Both the position numbers and the translations under genes were made by a program. From positions 30,744,927-30,808,926 of the forward strand of contig NC_092649.1 in assembly GCF_032118995.1 (NCBI RefSeq): DNA of 64,000 nt, in the 5' to 3' direction. Shown piece after piece: positions 9,475-20,900 of the stretch (position 1 is the stretch's first letter; every line of letters begins with the position of its first letter). This stretch comes from Asterias amurensis. Its lineage: Eukaryota > Echinodermata > Asteroidea > Forcipulatida > Asteriidae. Below the pieces are notes generated by a model. The model saw only the letters and a program-made list of their open reading frames with translations. It searched no databases and had not been told where the DNA came from.

Positions 9475-10660
9475 GTAAGAATCTTGATTCTTCCTAACTC
9501 AAAAACAAGTTTAATGGCCCAACGTTTCCAGTCCACCCTATACGAGTCTTTCTAGAACACTTTAGTTACCTGTTCAGGTTTGTTGTGTTGTCATTTAGGC
9601 TTGGAGAAATACTCTGGTAGGTTGGAAATGTCAGGCCATGTAACTATTTGTTTGCATTTACACCACACATGTAGGTCCTTGGTTGGTAAGCAGTTTGCAC
9701 CAGTTTATTCTTTTTTTCTCAGGCAGGGGGAAATTATTCATTGTTTTGGCTAGTTCCCCAAGTTTCTTAACACTACTCTTCCAAATGAGGGAACAGTGGC
9801 TGTTTTGTATGCAGTTGGAGCCTGCGTGATGCAGACGTGATTATATGCGTTTTCTGAGTGCACATCTCTTTGGTACTAGGCCTGGGTGACTAATGAAATT
9901 GACTACTCGACTAGTCGCACCTGCCAATGTGTACCACTAGGCAAAGTAAAATTTAAGTTTTGGTTGGGGAGGAGTTGAGTGTTACTTTAGTTTTGAAAAC
10001 TGTATTCGGTGGTACTACAACCTTCCTATCTAGAACTACTTGCTGTACAACGTAACTTGCGTCTTGATTTTTCTTAATTTTTCCTAGAACCTTGTCACCT
10101 CTTGGAACAAACTTTTTAAAATCTATACTTTGGGTAAATATTCCAACAACTATCCAGAGGCTGCAAAATATTATTTTATCTAACTTGCCCCTTGATTCTC
10201 CTCCAAATCCATTTTTAGTTTACAATAAATTTAAAATAATTGTCTGTGGTTACCTTATAATTAATTACCACTACCCTTCCATTTTAAACAAAGTCTTTTA
10301 TTTTCTAAAGAATTTTATTTATATTCATATTTAGTTTTATTCAACAGATCAATGGTATGTGAGACAACTTCTCTGTGCTGTTTTTCTTCTTTATTCAGCA
10401 AGGAAGAGGCATAACACAAAGCTAATGCATCCTTGTTCCCCCCCCCCGTTTTTAATTTTTTGTTTAAACGTTTTTATTAAAGTACATAGATCCCCTCAGC
10501 ACCACAAAGTCCTATACTGCTAGAAGTGCAACCCGAAACAATTGAAAAGGGAAAGACTAAGCTCAAGTTCCCTTGTGAATCCATGCAATTTGTAATAAAA
10601 TTTTAATTCAAGTAAAAAAAAATACTTGGTAAAGTTTTAATCATTTGGGCTTGAACAAAG
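9475..10660. other. no gene seen
   Basis: AT-rich intron-like sequence. Contains a C-run at about 10438-10447 and a fragment at 9880-9930 (GACTACTCGACTAGTCGCAC) that looks like an old interspersed repeat. The next ACSM exon was looked for and not found. Confidence 0.5.
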
Positions 10661-10669
10661 CAAAAATGA

Positions 10670-10730
10670 CTGGAGTGGGATGTGAACCCTCGTACCAGTA
10701 CTCTACCAAGTGAGCTATCCAGTCATAATA
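10670..10730 (-). mobile_element. tRNA-derived SINE head, minus strand
   Basis: Minus strand reads GACTGGATAGCTCACTTGG, then TAGAGTACTGGTACGAGG, then GTTCACATCCCACTCCAGTC. A 7-bp acceptor-like pairing (GACTGGA/TCCAGTC), a D-arm and a B-box are visible, but the anticodon arm is missing, so this is a tRNA relic rather than a tRNA gene. Confidence 0.6.
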
Positions 10731-11298
10731 TGTTGGTTGGCCCCCTATTAGTAGTTATCTTTATTTGGGTGTCAGTCAGAATTGTTGCCTAATAATATTT
10801 TAATTTATGTGCATGGTGTTTCCTTATTCTCTAAATTTGGAACTTTAAATTTAAAGTTTAATTGACTCAGAATTGACACAATTAAAATTCTCACAATTAG
10901 ATGAAAAATATTGTAATTGCCTGTTAATACTTTAAATAAAGATTTAAAAAGAAAATGCTGTTTATACAGGAATTATGAATGATAAAAAAACCCGATGGTA
11001 ACCTTTAATCTTGCCTGATGTAAGCAATTGTTTTGGGGTTCTTTTTTTCTTGGGGGCGTGATCTGATAACAACATTTGTACAGCAAATTAATAGTGCATC
11101 GATCAGAAGCTTTAAGCTTTCTCTAAATTGCCTATTTGTCTGAACTTACAGTGATAAAAAAGATAAACAGTTTTTGAAAATTGAACAAGAACAATGTTTA
11201 AACCAAAAATCATAACCCTTCATCAATTATTTCATGACAAATCACGGCCGCAATGTAGCCTTTGTTGACTGCGTATTACTGCTGTCTAAATCAAAGAT
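10731..11298. other. no gene seen
   Basis: AT-rich sequence without recognisable features. Confidence 0.5.
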
Positions 11299-11545
11299 TA
11301 TAGAGCGCCGCAAGGCGCAATATGCGGAACTGAAGTTTTATCTATTGTTGGAACGTGAAATACGCATGGGCGCCATTTCAGCAAGTGAATGTTTTGTTTC
11401 CCATTGATAGGAATGGGCATGTTTTGTTTCCCATTGGTAAGAATGGTCATTGTCTGCGCTGATCTACTGTTGTATTAAAAGAGTTACTTGCCGAAATGGC
11501 GTCCAGTGGGATTTCACATTTCAGCCCGAGTTCGGCGCTCTATAA
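11299..11545. mobile_element. MITE with TATAGAGCGCCG ends
   Basis: Terminal inverted repeats TATAGAGCGCCG and CGGCGCTCTATA, with subterminal inverted blocks (GTGAAATACGCATGGGCGCC against GGCGTCCAGTGGGATTTCAC). TA dinucleotides at both edges suggest a Tc1/mariner-type target. A 27-bp internal tandem repeat (GTTTTGTTTCCCATTG) lies near 11390-11440. Confidence 0.7.
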
Positions 11546-11799
11546 TTGGTTTGTTTAGTCGGGGGCTCACCCGAGTGAGCATCGCGGGGTAGACACAGGG
11601 AAGCTAGTCGAAAATACTCTGTCCTTGCATCTCTCTGCGCAGGGGTTAATGGTTACATGAGGGGGCAGGCAGACATTGCAATTTTTTGAATACCAAACAA
11701 AAAAGAAGAAGAAAAAAGAAGTGTGTTTCTTTCTGAAGACTTCAGTATCGAATATTATTCCCTCTTGAAAAGTACCTGCACAGGTTTTTACCTGCACAG

Positions 11800-12440
11800 G
11801 TTTTTACCTGCACAGTTCTTATGGAGGGTATTTAACACACGAAATCCCATTGGCAATGTTGTGACAAAATGAGGATCCAAGCTCAAGAGCGGTTCACCAA
11901 TCAGATCTTGGTATTTTTACCTGCACAGTTCTTATGGAGGGCATTTAACACACGAAATCCCATGGGCAATTTTTGTGACAAAATGAGGATCCAAGCTCAA
12001 GAGCGGTTGACCAATCAGATCTTGGTATTTTTACCTGCACAGTTCTTATGTAGGGCATTTAACACACGAAATCCCATTGGCAATTTTGTGACAAAATGAG
12101 GATCCAAGCTCAAGAGCGGTTGACCAATCAGATCTTGGTATTTTTACCTGCACAGTTCTTATAGAGGGCATTTAACACACGAAATCCCATTGGCAATTTT
12201 GTGACAAAATGAGGATCCAAGCTCAAGAGTGGTTGACCAATCAGATCTTGGTATTTTTACCTGCACAGTTCTTATAGAGGGCATTTAACACACGAAATCC
12301 CATTGAGAATTTTGTGACAAAGCAAGGATCCAAGCTCAAGAGGGGTTGACCAATCAGATCTTGGTATTTTTACCTGCACAGTTCTTATGTAGGGCATTTA
12401 ACACACGAAATCCCATTGAGAATTTTGTGACAAAGCAAGG
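11800..12440. repeat. 113-bp minisatellite with a CCAAT box per unit (copy 1)
   Basis: Six head-to-tail units, with starts near 11828, 11942, 12055, 12168, 12281 and 12394. Each unit contains ACACACGAAATCCCATTG, TTTTGTGACAAAATGAGG, then GACCAATCAGATCTTGGT and TTTTTACCTGCACAGTTCTT. The GACCAATCAGA block is a perfect CCAAT box of the NF-Y type and recurs in the promoter immediately downstream (12570-12580). Short frames across the array are incidental. Confidence 0.88.
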
Positions 12441-12544
12441 ATCCATGGCCATCCAATCATATTGTGCGCTTAAGTTCTGGCGCCACACTCAATTTTGGGT
12501 AAGCAGACAAACCTGCTGAGCAGTGGAATTTGCCCCTGGATGTG

Positions 12545-12645
12545 TAGGTGACATAAACGTCACAGAGCAGACCAATCAGAACACGGAGCGTAAAAGCCCA
12601 ATGCAAGCTATTATCCATCTATTGAAATCATTCATAAATACAGTG
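12545..12645 (+). promoter_or_regulatory. TATA/CCAAT/CRE-like promoter (copy 1)
   Basis: A near-palindromic CRE-like GTGACATAAACGTCAC (12548-12563) is followed by GACCAATCAGA (12570-12580) and a TATA-like TTCATAAATACAG (12631-12643). Order and spacing are those of a polymerase II core promoter reading right, with a start expected near 12662-12670. All three elements are kept in the second copy, where the CRE-like element reads GTGACATATACGTCAC, closer to a perfect palindrome. Confidence 0.65.
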
Positions 12646-12662
12646 CCTTTCTTCGGGCCCAG

Positions 12663-13160
12663 CCTTTGTTTCTTGTTATCATGTGGAGTTTTCTACCCCT
12701 CGACTATTTTAAATAGAGCTTTGTTTGGGTGATTTACCCAGTTGTAAAAGTATTACGAAGTTCTTTTTCTTTTCTGTTCGCACGTGATTCAGTGGAAATT
12801 TCCGTTCAGATTTCGTTCACTTTTGTTAAAACTCTGGCAGCGTGGTTGGCCAGTTGACTCAACGCTAAGATACGGTAAGGGTGGTTGTGGCCGGATGCGG
12901 CCGGTAACGTTTTACAGTAAGATGACTGAACTTAGTTAGATATTGTTTTATATTTATGGGAGAATTTTGCCTTATTTTCATGTGCACCATGTGCTATATG
13001 CTGTGCTACATTACTAAATGCTGTGTTCGCTGTCTATATGCTTATTCTCGTATCGTAGGACATCCTGTTTTCAAGGTGTCCCTATAATCGCGGCAAATCT
13101 GTTACCTTTCGTGCTTGATGTATAAACATTCTCTAAATAAATTGTTTGTGGTTTGACCAT
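12663..13160 (+). ncRNA. compact two-exon transcription unit without a conserved reading frame (copy 1)
   Basis: Downstream of the promoter, exon 1 runs to a donor at 12874/12875 (TACG|GTAAGG). A 184-bp intron ends TCGTATCGTAG at 13058. Exon 2 starts GACATCCTG and ends with AATAAA (13136-13141) followed by the GT-rich TTGTTTGTGGTTTG, a standard cleavage/polyadenylation context. The mature RNA would be about 300 nt. The first ATG (in ATGTGGAGTTTTCTACCCC) opens only 11 codons and its frame differs in the duplicate, so a protein is unlikely. Donor, acceptor and polyA signal are all kept at 29607-30110. Alternatively it is the 5' part of a longer gene with early polyadenylation. No transcript evidence is available here. 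Confidence 0.5.
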
Positions 13161-14033
13161 GGTTTGACTTGCCAAGCAAAGAGTCTCCTATCACTTGACC
13201 AAAACTTAGAACCATGTAAGGCTCCACTCGTTAGTTGCACTTGCAAATGCAAATTTAGTGCTTTAGGCGTTTTTACAACTTTTTACTAGGTACAAAAATT
13301 GGTCACAATGTTGGGCCATATAAAGAAAAATTGCCCTCCGGAAAAGTTTTATCAAACACTTTTTAACTTACATTTTACGAGGATCAGATCTTGTGACTGA
13401 ATATTCTGCTGAGCATTCTGTGAAATAAATACAGAGACTTAAATAAGCCATGTGCCCTATATCATTTTCTTTTGAGAATGTTGTTTTAACCCTCATTATT
13501 ATTAAAACACTTGCTAGGTGATTCAATTATCACTATTTATTTATGAGTTTTACTATATATATTAAGGAAACAAAATAAAGAAAAAACAAATACAAATACA
13601 AGCCATTTACAGCTCAACAAGGTGGGCTAGGAAACGTTTTGCCCTTCACACTCCTGGAATTGTTATTTAAAACTGCATCTGGCAATTAGTCTATTTGCAA
13701 GCTTGTCTCTATGTTGTTTGTTCTCACGGTGAGCTCAGCCGCGTTGGTCCAGAAAATTATCCCTGCAAAAAAGAAGTAGCAAACAAATGCTCACCCAATT
13801 TTCACTCTCGTTAGTAAATATATATGCCTCCCCCTCGTTGAATTGTTTTAGGTTTAAGACTAAGTTTCTTATTGTGTCTGCCTCATCTCTGTTTTTCCTT
13901 CAATTTAACATCTGTTATTTAACATCAATTATTTGAGGATTACAAGTTCTATTGTAGCCTGCCTGATAATAGTCCAAACATTGATACATTATAAAATTGT
14001 GTCTCTTGTCTATAGTAAATATAATCAGATTCT
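13161..14033. other. no gene seen (copy 1)
   Basis: AT-rich sequence shared with copy 2 at about 30111-31001. Copy 2 has a short extra insert near 30920-30960. No exon or repeat family recognised. Confidence 0.5.
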
Positions 14034-14418
14034 TTAAGACAGTGGACGCTATTGGTATTTGTCAAAGACTAGCCTTCACAGTTGGTGTATCTCAACAAAT
14101 GCATAAAATAACAAACTTGTGAAAATTTAAGCTCAAACGGTCATCGAACTTGCGAGATAATAATGAAAGAAAAAAAACCCACCCTTGTCACACGAAGTTA
14201 TGTTCGTTTTATGGTTGATTTGGAGACCTCAAGTTCTAAATCTTAGGTCTTGTGATCAAATTCGTGGAAAATTACTTCTAGAAAACTATGGCACTATAGA
14301 GGGAGCCGTTTCTCACAATGTTTTATACCATTAACCTCTCCCCGTTACTCGTCACCATATGAAAGGTTTTATGCTAATAGTTATTTTGAGTAATTACCAA
14401 TAGTGTCCACTGCCTTTA
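14034..14418. mobile_element. TTAA MITE, AGGCAGTGGACAC family (copy 1, reverse orientation)
   Basis: Begins TTAAGACAGTGGACGCTATT and ends AGTGTCCACTGCCTTTAA. The interior is the reverse complement of the 25113 copy. Also present at 31002-31398, so it predates the segmental duplication. Confidence 0.85.
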
Positions 14419-14419
14419 A

Positions 14420-14578
14420 CGTCCCATCCGAAGGACAAAGCAATGGTTAAGTGTCTTGCTTAAGGACACAAGTGGCACGGCTGGGGATTTGAACCCTCAC
14501 TCTGCTGATCAGAAACACCAGAGTTTGAATATGGTGCTCTTGACAGTACTGCTTGTCCACTACTCTTCCACAACTGCA
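14420..14578 (-). mobile_element. tRNA-derived SINE, minus strand (copy 1)
   Basis: Minus strand reads GGACAAGCAGTACTGTCAAG, a Pol III-type B-box GGGTTCAAATCCCCAGCC, then CACTTGTGTCCTTAAGCAAG and CCATCCGAAGG-type 3' sequence. The TTAA MITE abuts its 3' end. A related plus-strand copy is at 47890-47990. Confidence 0.75.
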
Positions 14579-16479
14579 GGTTACCTTTGTGGGCTAATGT
14601 ATGCCTCCATGTATTAAGTAAAAACACTACAGAAACTCTGTGGTTGACATGCTCTCACTATGAAATCTTCTTGTAGTTCATCATTCTCATTGAAATTGCC
14701 TTTTCAATCCCTTTTGACCTTGTTTTCATGGAGTTCTCTGCTAACTAGCCACAACCTTAGTTTTAAATTGTTTTCACTGTGCTGTACTGCCAAACCCTCC
14801 TAAGGCTATCATGAACACAGCCAGATAGATTACTGTTTAATGAGGGGAAGTCAACCTGAGTGATAAGTGGTCTATTGGTAAGCCTTCACCTTGTTTAAGG
14901 TCAGCAGTACTGTGTCCAGCCATGGATCTAGGGTCCTAGCTCTATGGTCCAGCAGTGTCCAACATACTGTGCTTGTTTACATTTGGAGTAGAGCATGACA
15001 TAGCATGAGCAAATGAGGCCATGGAATTGGGCAAGTGTGAAATTACATTTCAGAGAATTAGTCAACAATTTAAAAGGTCTGGGCTTGGATGGGGAGCATT
15101 CCTTGAAACCATAGTGAAAGTCACAGAGCCCAGGTGAAGAAAAAAATGCCCCAAGGTGAATTGGATGGTTCACAAAAGAGAAACAATTAAATTTCAGCCA
15201 ACTCCTGCGTTCAATGAGATTTTGGATGGTTTCACAGTGGATAGTGTCTGGTGTGATATCTTTTAATTTACAGAAACAACTTTGCCAAAACCAAATACTT
15301 CCCAGCGATCATTCATTTACAATCCTGCATGTGGAATGGGCTGCTTACGGGAAACCGATCTTTGTCAAACTTCTTTGAAACCTGATCTTTTTAAGACTGG
15401 TTAATAAAAGAAAGTTAAACAGTTAGGGTCTGGATTGAAGTGCTTAGTGTGTGATCCAAAAAGGCTAGGGTTTCACTTTGAACTTAGACCTCAGTGTGGC
15501 AATAAAATTTAACAAGTTTTGGAATAAGATGACGTTATAACTTTAAATCAATGTTTAAGTTTTTACTAAAAAATATATCTGGAGAACCGTAGTTGCTACA
15601 TGCATGATCTTTGCATCCTGTGAAAGACCATGGATATTTTTTTTAAAGCTTACACAAAGTGTGTGATCTTTACTTCTGTTTAAAAATTAAAGCATTTGGA
15701 TACTTTTGGTAACACAAAAGACAATGTCCGCAGATTTACATTATTTAACTTACACCAAAGATAATGATTGTGTAAAGCTTTCCTAAAAATATTACTATCT
15801 GAGGTGCTGTAGTTCTTGAGAAATTCGCTCTACATGCTTAGTAGTTTTTGTGAATGATAACGGCAGGAAAACAAGAAGTGTAAATGCACCAAAAATACAG
15901 TTATACAAACGTATTATAAGCAAGTTTACATGTAATTGGCATTCCAATGCATTCAGTCTCCTTCAAGTACTTTATTTAGCACCTTGCCCCTCGTTCCAAA
16001 ACTACTCTCTAACCACTGGAGCTACCATCTTTTACTCTGATGTTGGCAAACATGTTTCACAACTTAGAGAATGTTATCTTTATTTCCCAACATGCAGTGA
16101 CTGAGATTGAGAACCTGGGATGGAGTCCTTCTCATCTACATGCTCTCTCATGACAGACCCAGCAACCACTGTAATCTTGTGGTATTACGGCACAGAGGGA
16201 TTACGTCCATCCTAAAGGTATATTATTATCACCATTTATTCACTCTAACATCAAACCTGCACCAAACTGCATGATTAACAAGCTCACTCCCATCTACACC
16301 ATCACTTTAAAATATACTAAGCTCATTTCCATGCTTGCATGTTACATCTTAACAATCGGGGGTTTCGTTATACGACAGCGAAAACGTACCCCATCTATAA
16401 CTCCACACCATCCGTTATCAGTCACTTGTCATGTAACAACCACTCACACCATTTATATGCACCTGAACTATTCCCAAAC
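14579..16479. other. no confirmed gene (copy 1)
   Basis: About 1.9 kb shared with 31559-33556. A minus-strand 81-codon frame (14928-15173) persists in copy 2 with an altered start, but has no recognisable motif. One plus-strand segment at about 16093-16218 has exon-like edges (acceptor CCCAACATGCAG, donor TAAAG|GTATAT). It reads TEIENLGWSPSHLHAL in one frame before a stop. Confidence 0.4.
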
Positions 16480-16719
16480 TAAATGGAATCATTCTGTTTG
16501 GAGGTGCATTTTCTGAATGTATGTATTTTCTGTTCTTTATTTACTGCAATGGTGAAATGCGGAACCAACTGCCATTGGAATACGCAATATGGAGTCCAAT
16601 GGAAACTGCACCAGTCATTCCAGGGCCATGAAGACTTCATTGGAGCTGTGGTGAGCGGAGGTTGCTGCGAGGAAAACAACACTTACCCATTTTAAAGTTC
16701 AGGAATAGAACCTGAAGGT
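16480..16719 (+). pseudogene. exon-like segment B0, start of the cassette region (copy 1)
   Basis: Contains ACTGCAATGGTGAAATGCGG and the block GGAGCTGTGGTGAGCGGAGG, ending at a good donor (CCTGAAG|GTAAGTTTATG at about 16718). A 70-codon frame (16483-16695) reading YGVQWKLHQSFQGHEDFIGA and then VVSGGCCEENN is kept in copy 2 with one codon change. The first half is the progenitor or relative of the repeated B segments downstream, and the second half is repeated at 17387-17486. I do not recognise the protein. A decayed gene or a non-coding exon both fit. Confidence 0.4.
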
Positions 16720-16814
16720 AAGTTTATGTTCAGGATGTTTATAGTTTAGAAGTTTTTGCAGGACCAAAATTGTTAACAAAAAATCCTGAAATTATCATAT
16801 TTGGTTAATTTTGG

Positions 16815-17183
16815 TTAAAGCCAATGAACACTCTCTGAACAGAACAACAAATTAAAGTTCACAGATTAATAAATAACTCACAGGTTTTACAGAAGGTAAT
16901 GGTTATAGACTTCCCTGTGAAATATTATTCCGTGAAATGCTTTACTTTTTGAGAAGACATTAGTACAATTCTCAATTCTCAATATTGAGAACAACTGATT
17001 ATTATAAACACTTGTTGTGACCTGGGGAAACGTGCGTAAACATAGGTGGGTTTTCCCAGTTTTTTTCCCCCGACTCTGATGACCGATTGAGCTGAAATTT
17101 TCACAGGTTTGTGTACAAGTTGTGATACAGGAACTGTGGGTCTTTGGACAATACTGTTTTATCGTTGATGTGCTATTGCTTAA
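16815..17183. mobile_element. TTAA MITE, AGCCAATGAACAC family (copy 1)
   Basis: TTAA at 16815-16818 and 17180-17183 flank AGCCAATGAACACTCT and TGTGCTATTGC ends, an imperfect pair. The interior (ACAGAAGGTAATGG, TGAAATGCTTTACTTTTTGA, GGTGGGTTTTCCC) matches the fresher copy at 34936-35268. Present in both duplication copies. Confidence 0.75.
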
Positions 17184-17280
17184 AATAGAGCCTCCTGCAA
17201 AGAACAATGTCAAATTGAGTTTTGCGCTTCACTACTTTTCAAATTGATATGAAAATTGTTGAGTTCTTTTGGGTTTTTTT

Positions 17281-17302
17281 GGGGGGTGGGGGGGGGGGGG
17301 GG
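17281..17302. repeat. G homopolymer
   Basis: 22-base G-run with one T. It is replaced by a T-run plus G-run at 34350-34381 in copy 2. Confidence 0.95.
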
Positions 17303-17386
17303 AGGTCTCTGACTTCATTTTATAATGGTGTAAAATGCCATTATGTTTGATACCCTTCAACATCTTTTATGTTTCATTCCCTTCAG

Positions 17387-17486
17387 CTGTTTTCCAGACC
17401 CTGATGACACCATTGGAGCTGTGGTGAGCGGAGGTATGCTGTGAGGAATCGACACTCATTTTAAAGTTCAGGAATACAACCTGAGG
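17387..17486 (+). other. exon-like segment C, 100 bp (copy 1)
   Basis: Acceptor TTCATTCCCTTCAG, donor CTGAGG|GTAAGT. Shares TTGGAGCTGTGGTGAGCGG and TTTTAAAGTTCAGGAATA with B0, and the 3' flanking intron is also similar, so B0 and C are old tandem duplicates. No frame is open end to end in both copies. Confidence 0.45.
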
Positions 17487-17988
17487 GTAAGTTTATTTGC
17501 ATGATGTTAATAGTTTGGAAGTTCATTCAGGGCCGTAATTTGTAAAGAATTTTCCTGAAATGATGACATTTTGTAAATTTATGTTAAAGAGGGGCTCCTG
17601 CAAAGGTCAAATTGAGCTGGGGGATTCACTATTTTTCAATAAAATTGTTTATTGGGGGAGGGTTTCTGACACCATATTGTAATGGTGTAAAATGCCATTA
17701 TGTCTGATGCCCAACAATTTATTTTATAGAAATAAAATAATAGTGGATATCATCATATTTTGAAATACATGGTCGATAAATTGTTGTACATAAATTGTTA
17801 ATTTCATTTTGAAACTGATCATTCAATCCAAATGGCATTACATCTGAGTTAATGTGACTGACACACATTCCTCTTGGGAATGAACATACCCATTTATTTT
17901 ATGACCGATGATGTCATGTTACATTAACTCAATGATTGAGCTAATTTTGTGGTTTAAATGCAGTTATTGAATGATTCTCCATATACAG

Positions 17989-20900
17989 GTGATGTCACAA
18001 GGATAATGGCTACCAAGGATAATGGAAGGAGGACGAGGGTGTCTTATGGTCTGAGGATGCAAGTTTCCAGGTAAGACGACTTAAAAAGGTAAAATACACT
18101 TTAAGTTATTGCTGTCCATAAGTATCAAGTCGTAACAAAAGTTCTTTTGAAAACTTAATGTTGCTTATTTTGAATGCCCAAACAAAACTAGCTCAATAAA
18201 ACCATGCAGTTTAACCCTGAACAAAACCTATACATTCCTTTCTTTCCTCTGATGTGTTCATCAGTTTTCTTCAAAGTTGAACGAAAAATTTACAATTTAT
18301 TTTACGATTTGCTAAATGCAGACACATGAGTTGATGAGAAATATTTGACTCTAAAAATTCATAGAAATAAACCCTAATGAATAATATGATCGAGAAACTC
18401 AAACCCACATTTATGTTGACCTGAACTATTCCCAAACTAAATGGAATAACTCTATTTGGAAGTGCATTTTCTGAATGTATCTATTTTTGTCTTTTATTAA
18501 CTGCAATGGTGAAATGCGAAACCAACTGCCTGTGAACTACGGAGTCCAATGGAGACTGCACATCAATGGAATCTGCGTTCGTGCTGGTGACGTCCATCCG
18601 CCGATGACCAAGAAGACAACCGCTGGTTGCCTCGCTTCATAGAGGAGTGTTCCTGTCTCCCTGGTGGATGAGAGAATGCATTGCAGTCGGATGGATCAAC
18701 AACAGATGTATTTATGGCAACTATACTTGTTTTGACATGAAACTAAAACAGATTTTACACATGTAATAACTTATCTTTAAAGGATTGCGCAGAAAGTTTG
18801 TTGCGTCAATCTTTTTACAACAGTCAATGTCTTTGAGATGATATAAATAGTTCAAACTTGTTGTTGAAAAGAAGCGACTGAACTCAATTTTTGAACTAAC
18901 TTAGTGATGCAGTTTGTTGAATGTTTCTCCATATACAGGTGATGTCACAAGGATAATGGCTACCAAGGATCATGGAAGGAGGACGAGGGTGTCTTATGGT
19001 CTGAGGATGCAAGTTTCCGGGTAAGACGACTTAAGAAGGTAAAATACAGTATAAGTTATTGCTGTCCATGAGTAATAAGTCGTAAAAAAAGTTCTTTTGA
19101 AAACTTAATGTGGCTTATTTTGAATGCCCAAACAAAATTAGCTCAATAAAACCATGCAGTTTAACCCTGAACAAAACCTCTACATTCCTTTCTTTCCTCT
19201 GATGTGTTCATCAGTGTTCCTCAAAGTTGAACGAAAAAATTTACAATTTATTTTACGATTTGCTAAATGCAGACACAAGAGTTGATGAGAAATATTTGAC
19301 TCTAAAAATTCAAAGAAATAAACTCAAATGAATAATATGATCGAAAAACTCAAACCACATTTATGTTGACCTGAACTATTCCCAAACTAAATGGAATAAC
19401 TCTATTTGGAAGTACATTTTCTGAATGTATCTATTGTTTGTCTTTTATTTACTGCAATGGTGAAATGCGAAACCAACTGCCTGTGAAGTACGGAGTCCAA
19501 TGGAACTGCACATCAATGGAATCTGCGTTCGTGCTGGTGACGTCCATCCACCGATGACCAAGAAGACAACCGCTGGGTTGCCTGGCTTCATAGAGGAGTG
19601 TTCCTGTCTCCCTGGTGGATGAGAGAATGCATTGCAGTCTAATGGATCAACAACAGATGTAATTAATGGCAACTATACTTGTTTTTGAAATGAAACTAAA
19701 ACAGATTTTACACATGTAATAACATATCTTTAAAGGATTGCGCAGAAAGTTTGTTGCGTCAATCTTTTTACAACAATCGATGTCTTTGAGATGATATAAA
19801 TAGTTAAAACTTGTTGCTGAAAAGCAGCGACTGGACTCAATTTTTGAACTAATTTAGTGATGCAGTTGTTGAATGTTTCTCCATATACAGGTGATGTCAC
19901 AAGGATAATGGCTACCAAGGATCATGGAAGGAGGACGATGATGTCTTATGGTCTGAGGATGCAAGTTTCCAGGTAAGACGACTTAAGAAAGTAAAATACA
20001 GTATAAGTTATTTGACTGTCCATGAGTATTAAGTTGGAAAATTTTTTTTTTGGAAAACTAAATTTGGCTTATTTTGAATGCCCAAACAAAACTAGCTCAA
20101 TAAAACATGCAGTTTAACCCTTAAAAAAACCTAAACATTCCTTTCTTTCCTCTGATGTGTTCATCAGTGTTCATCAAAATTTAACAAAAAATTTACAATT
20201 TATTTTACAATTTGCTAAATGCAAGACACATTAGTTGATGAGAAATACTTTACTCTAAAAATTCAAAGAAATAAACCCTAATGAATAATATGATCGAAAA
20301 ACTCAAACCCACATTTATGTTGACCTGAATTATTCCCAAACTAAATGGAACAACTCTATTTGGAAGTGCATTTTCTGAATGTATCTATTGTTTGTCTTTT
20401 ATTTACTGCAATGGTGAAATGCGAAACCAACTGCCTGTGAAGTACGGAGTCCAATGAAGACTGCACATCAATGGAATCTGCGTTCGTGCTGGTGACGTCC
20501 ATCCGCCGATGACCAAGAAGACAACCGCTGGTTGCCTGGCTTCATAGAGGAGTGCTCCTGTCTCCTGGTGGATGAGAGAATGCATTGCAGTCTGATGGAT
20601 CAACAACAGATGTAATAATGGCAACTATATTTGTTTTGACATGAAACTAAAACAGATTTTACACATGTAATAACATATCTTTAAAGGATTGCGCAGAAAG
20701 TTTGTTGCGTCAATCTTTTTACAGCAATCGATGTCTTTGAGATGATATAAATAGTTCAAAACATGTTGTTGAAAAGCAGCGACTGGACTCAATTTTGAAC
20801 TAACTTAGTGATGCAGTTGTTGAATGTTTCTCCATATACAGGTGATGTCAAAAGGATAATGGCTACCAAGGATCATGGAAGGAGGACGAGGGTGTCTAAT

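Noticed and set aside
10670-10730. tRNA gene
   Set aside because: Acceptor, D and T parts are present but the anticodon arm is missing; fits a SINE head.
11869-12099. 76-codon repeated frame over the minisatellite
   Set aside because: Follows the 113-bp repeat only where indels happen to keep phase.
11800-12440. CRISPR array
   Set aside because: Units are near-identical along the full 113 bp with no unique spacers, and the context is animal DNA.
16093-16218. Death-domain-like exon (TEIENLGWSPSHLHAL)
   Set aside because: The resemblance is a few residues only, phases change and stops intervene; too weak to name.
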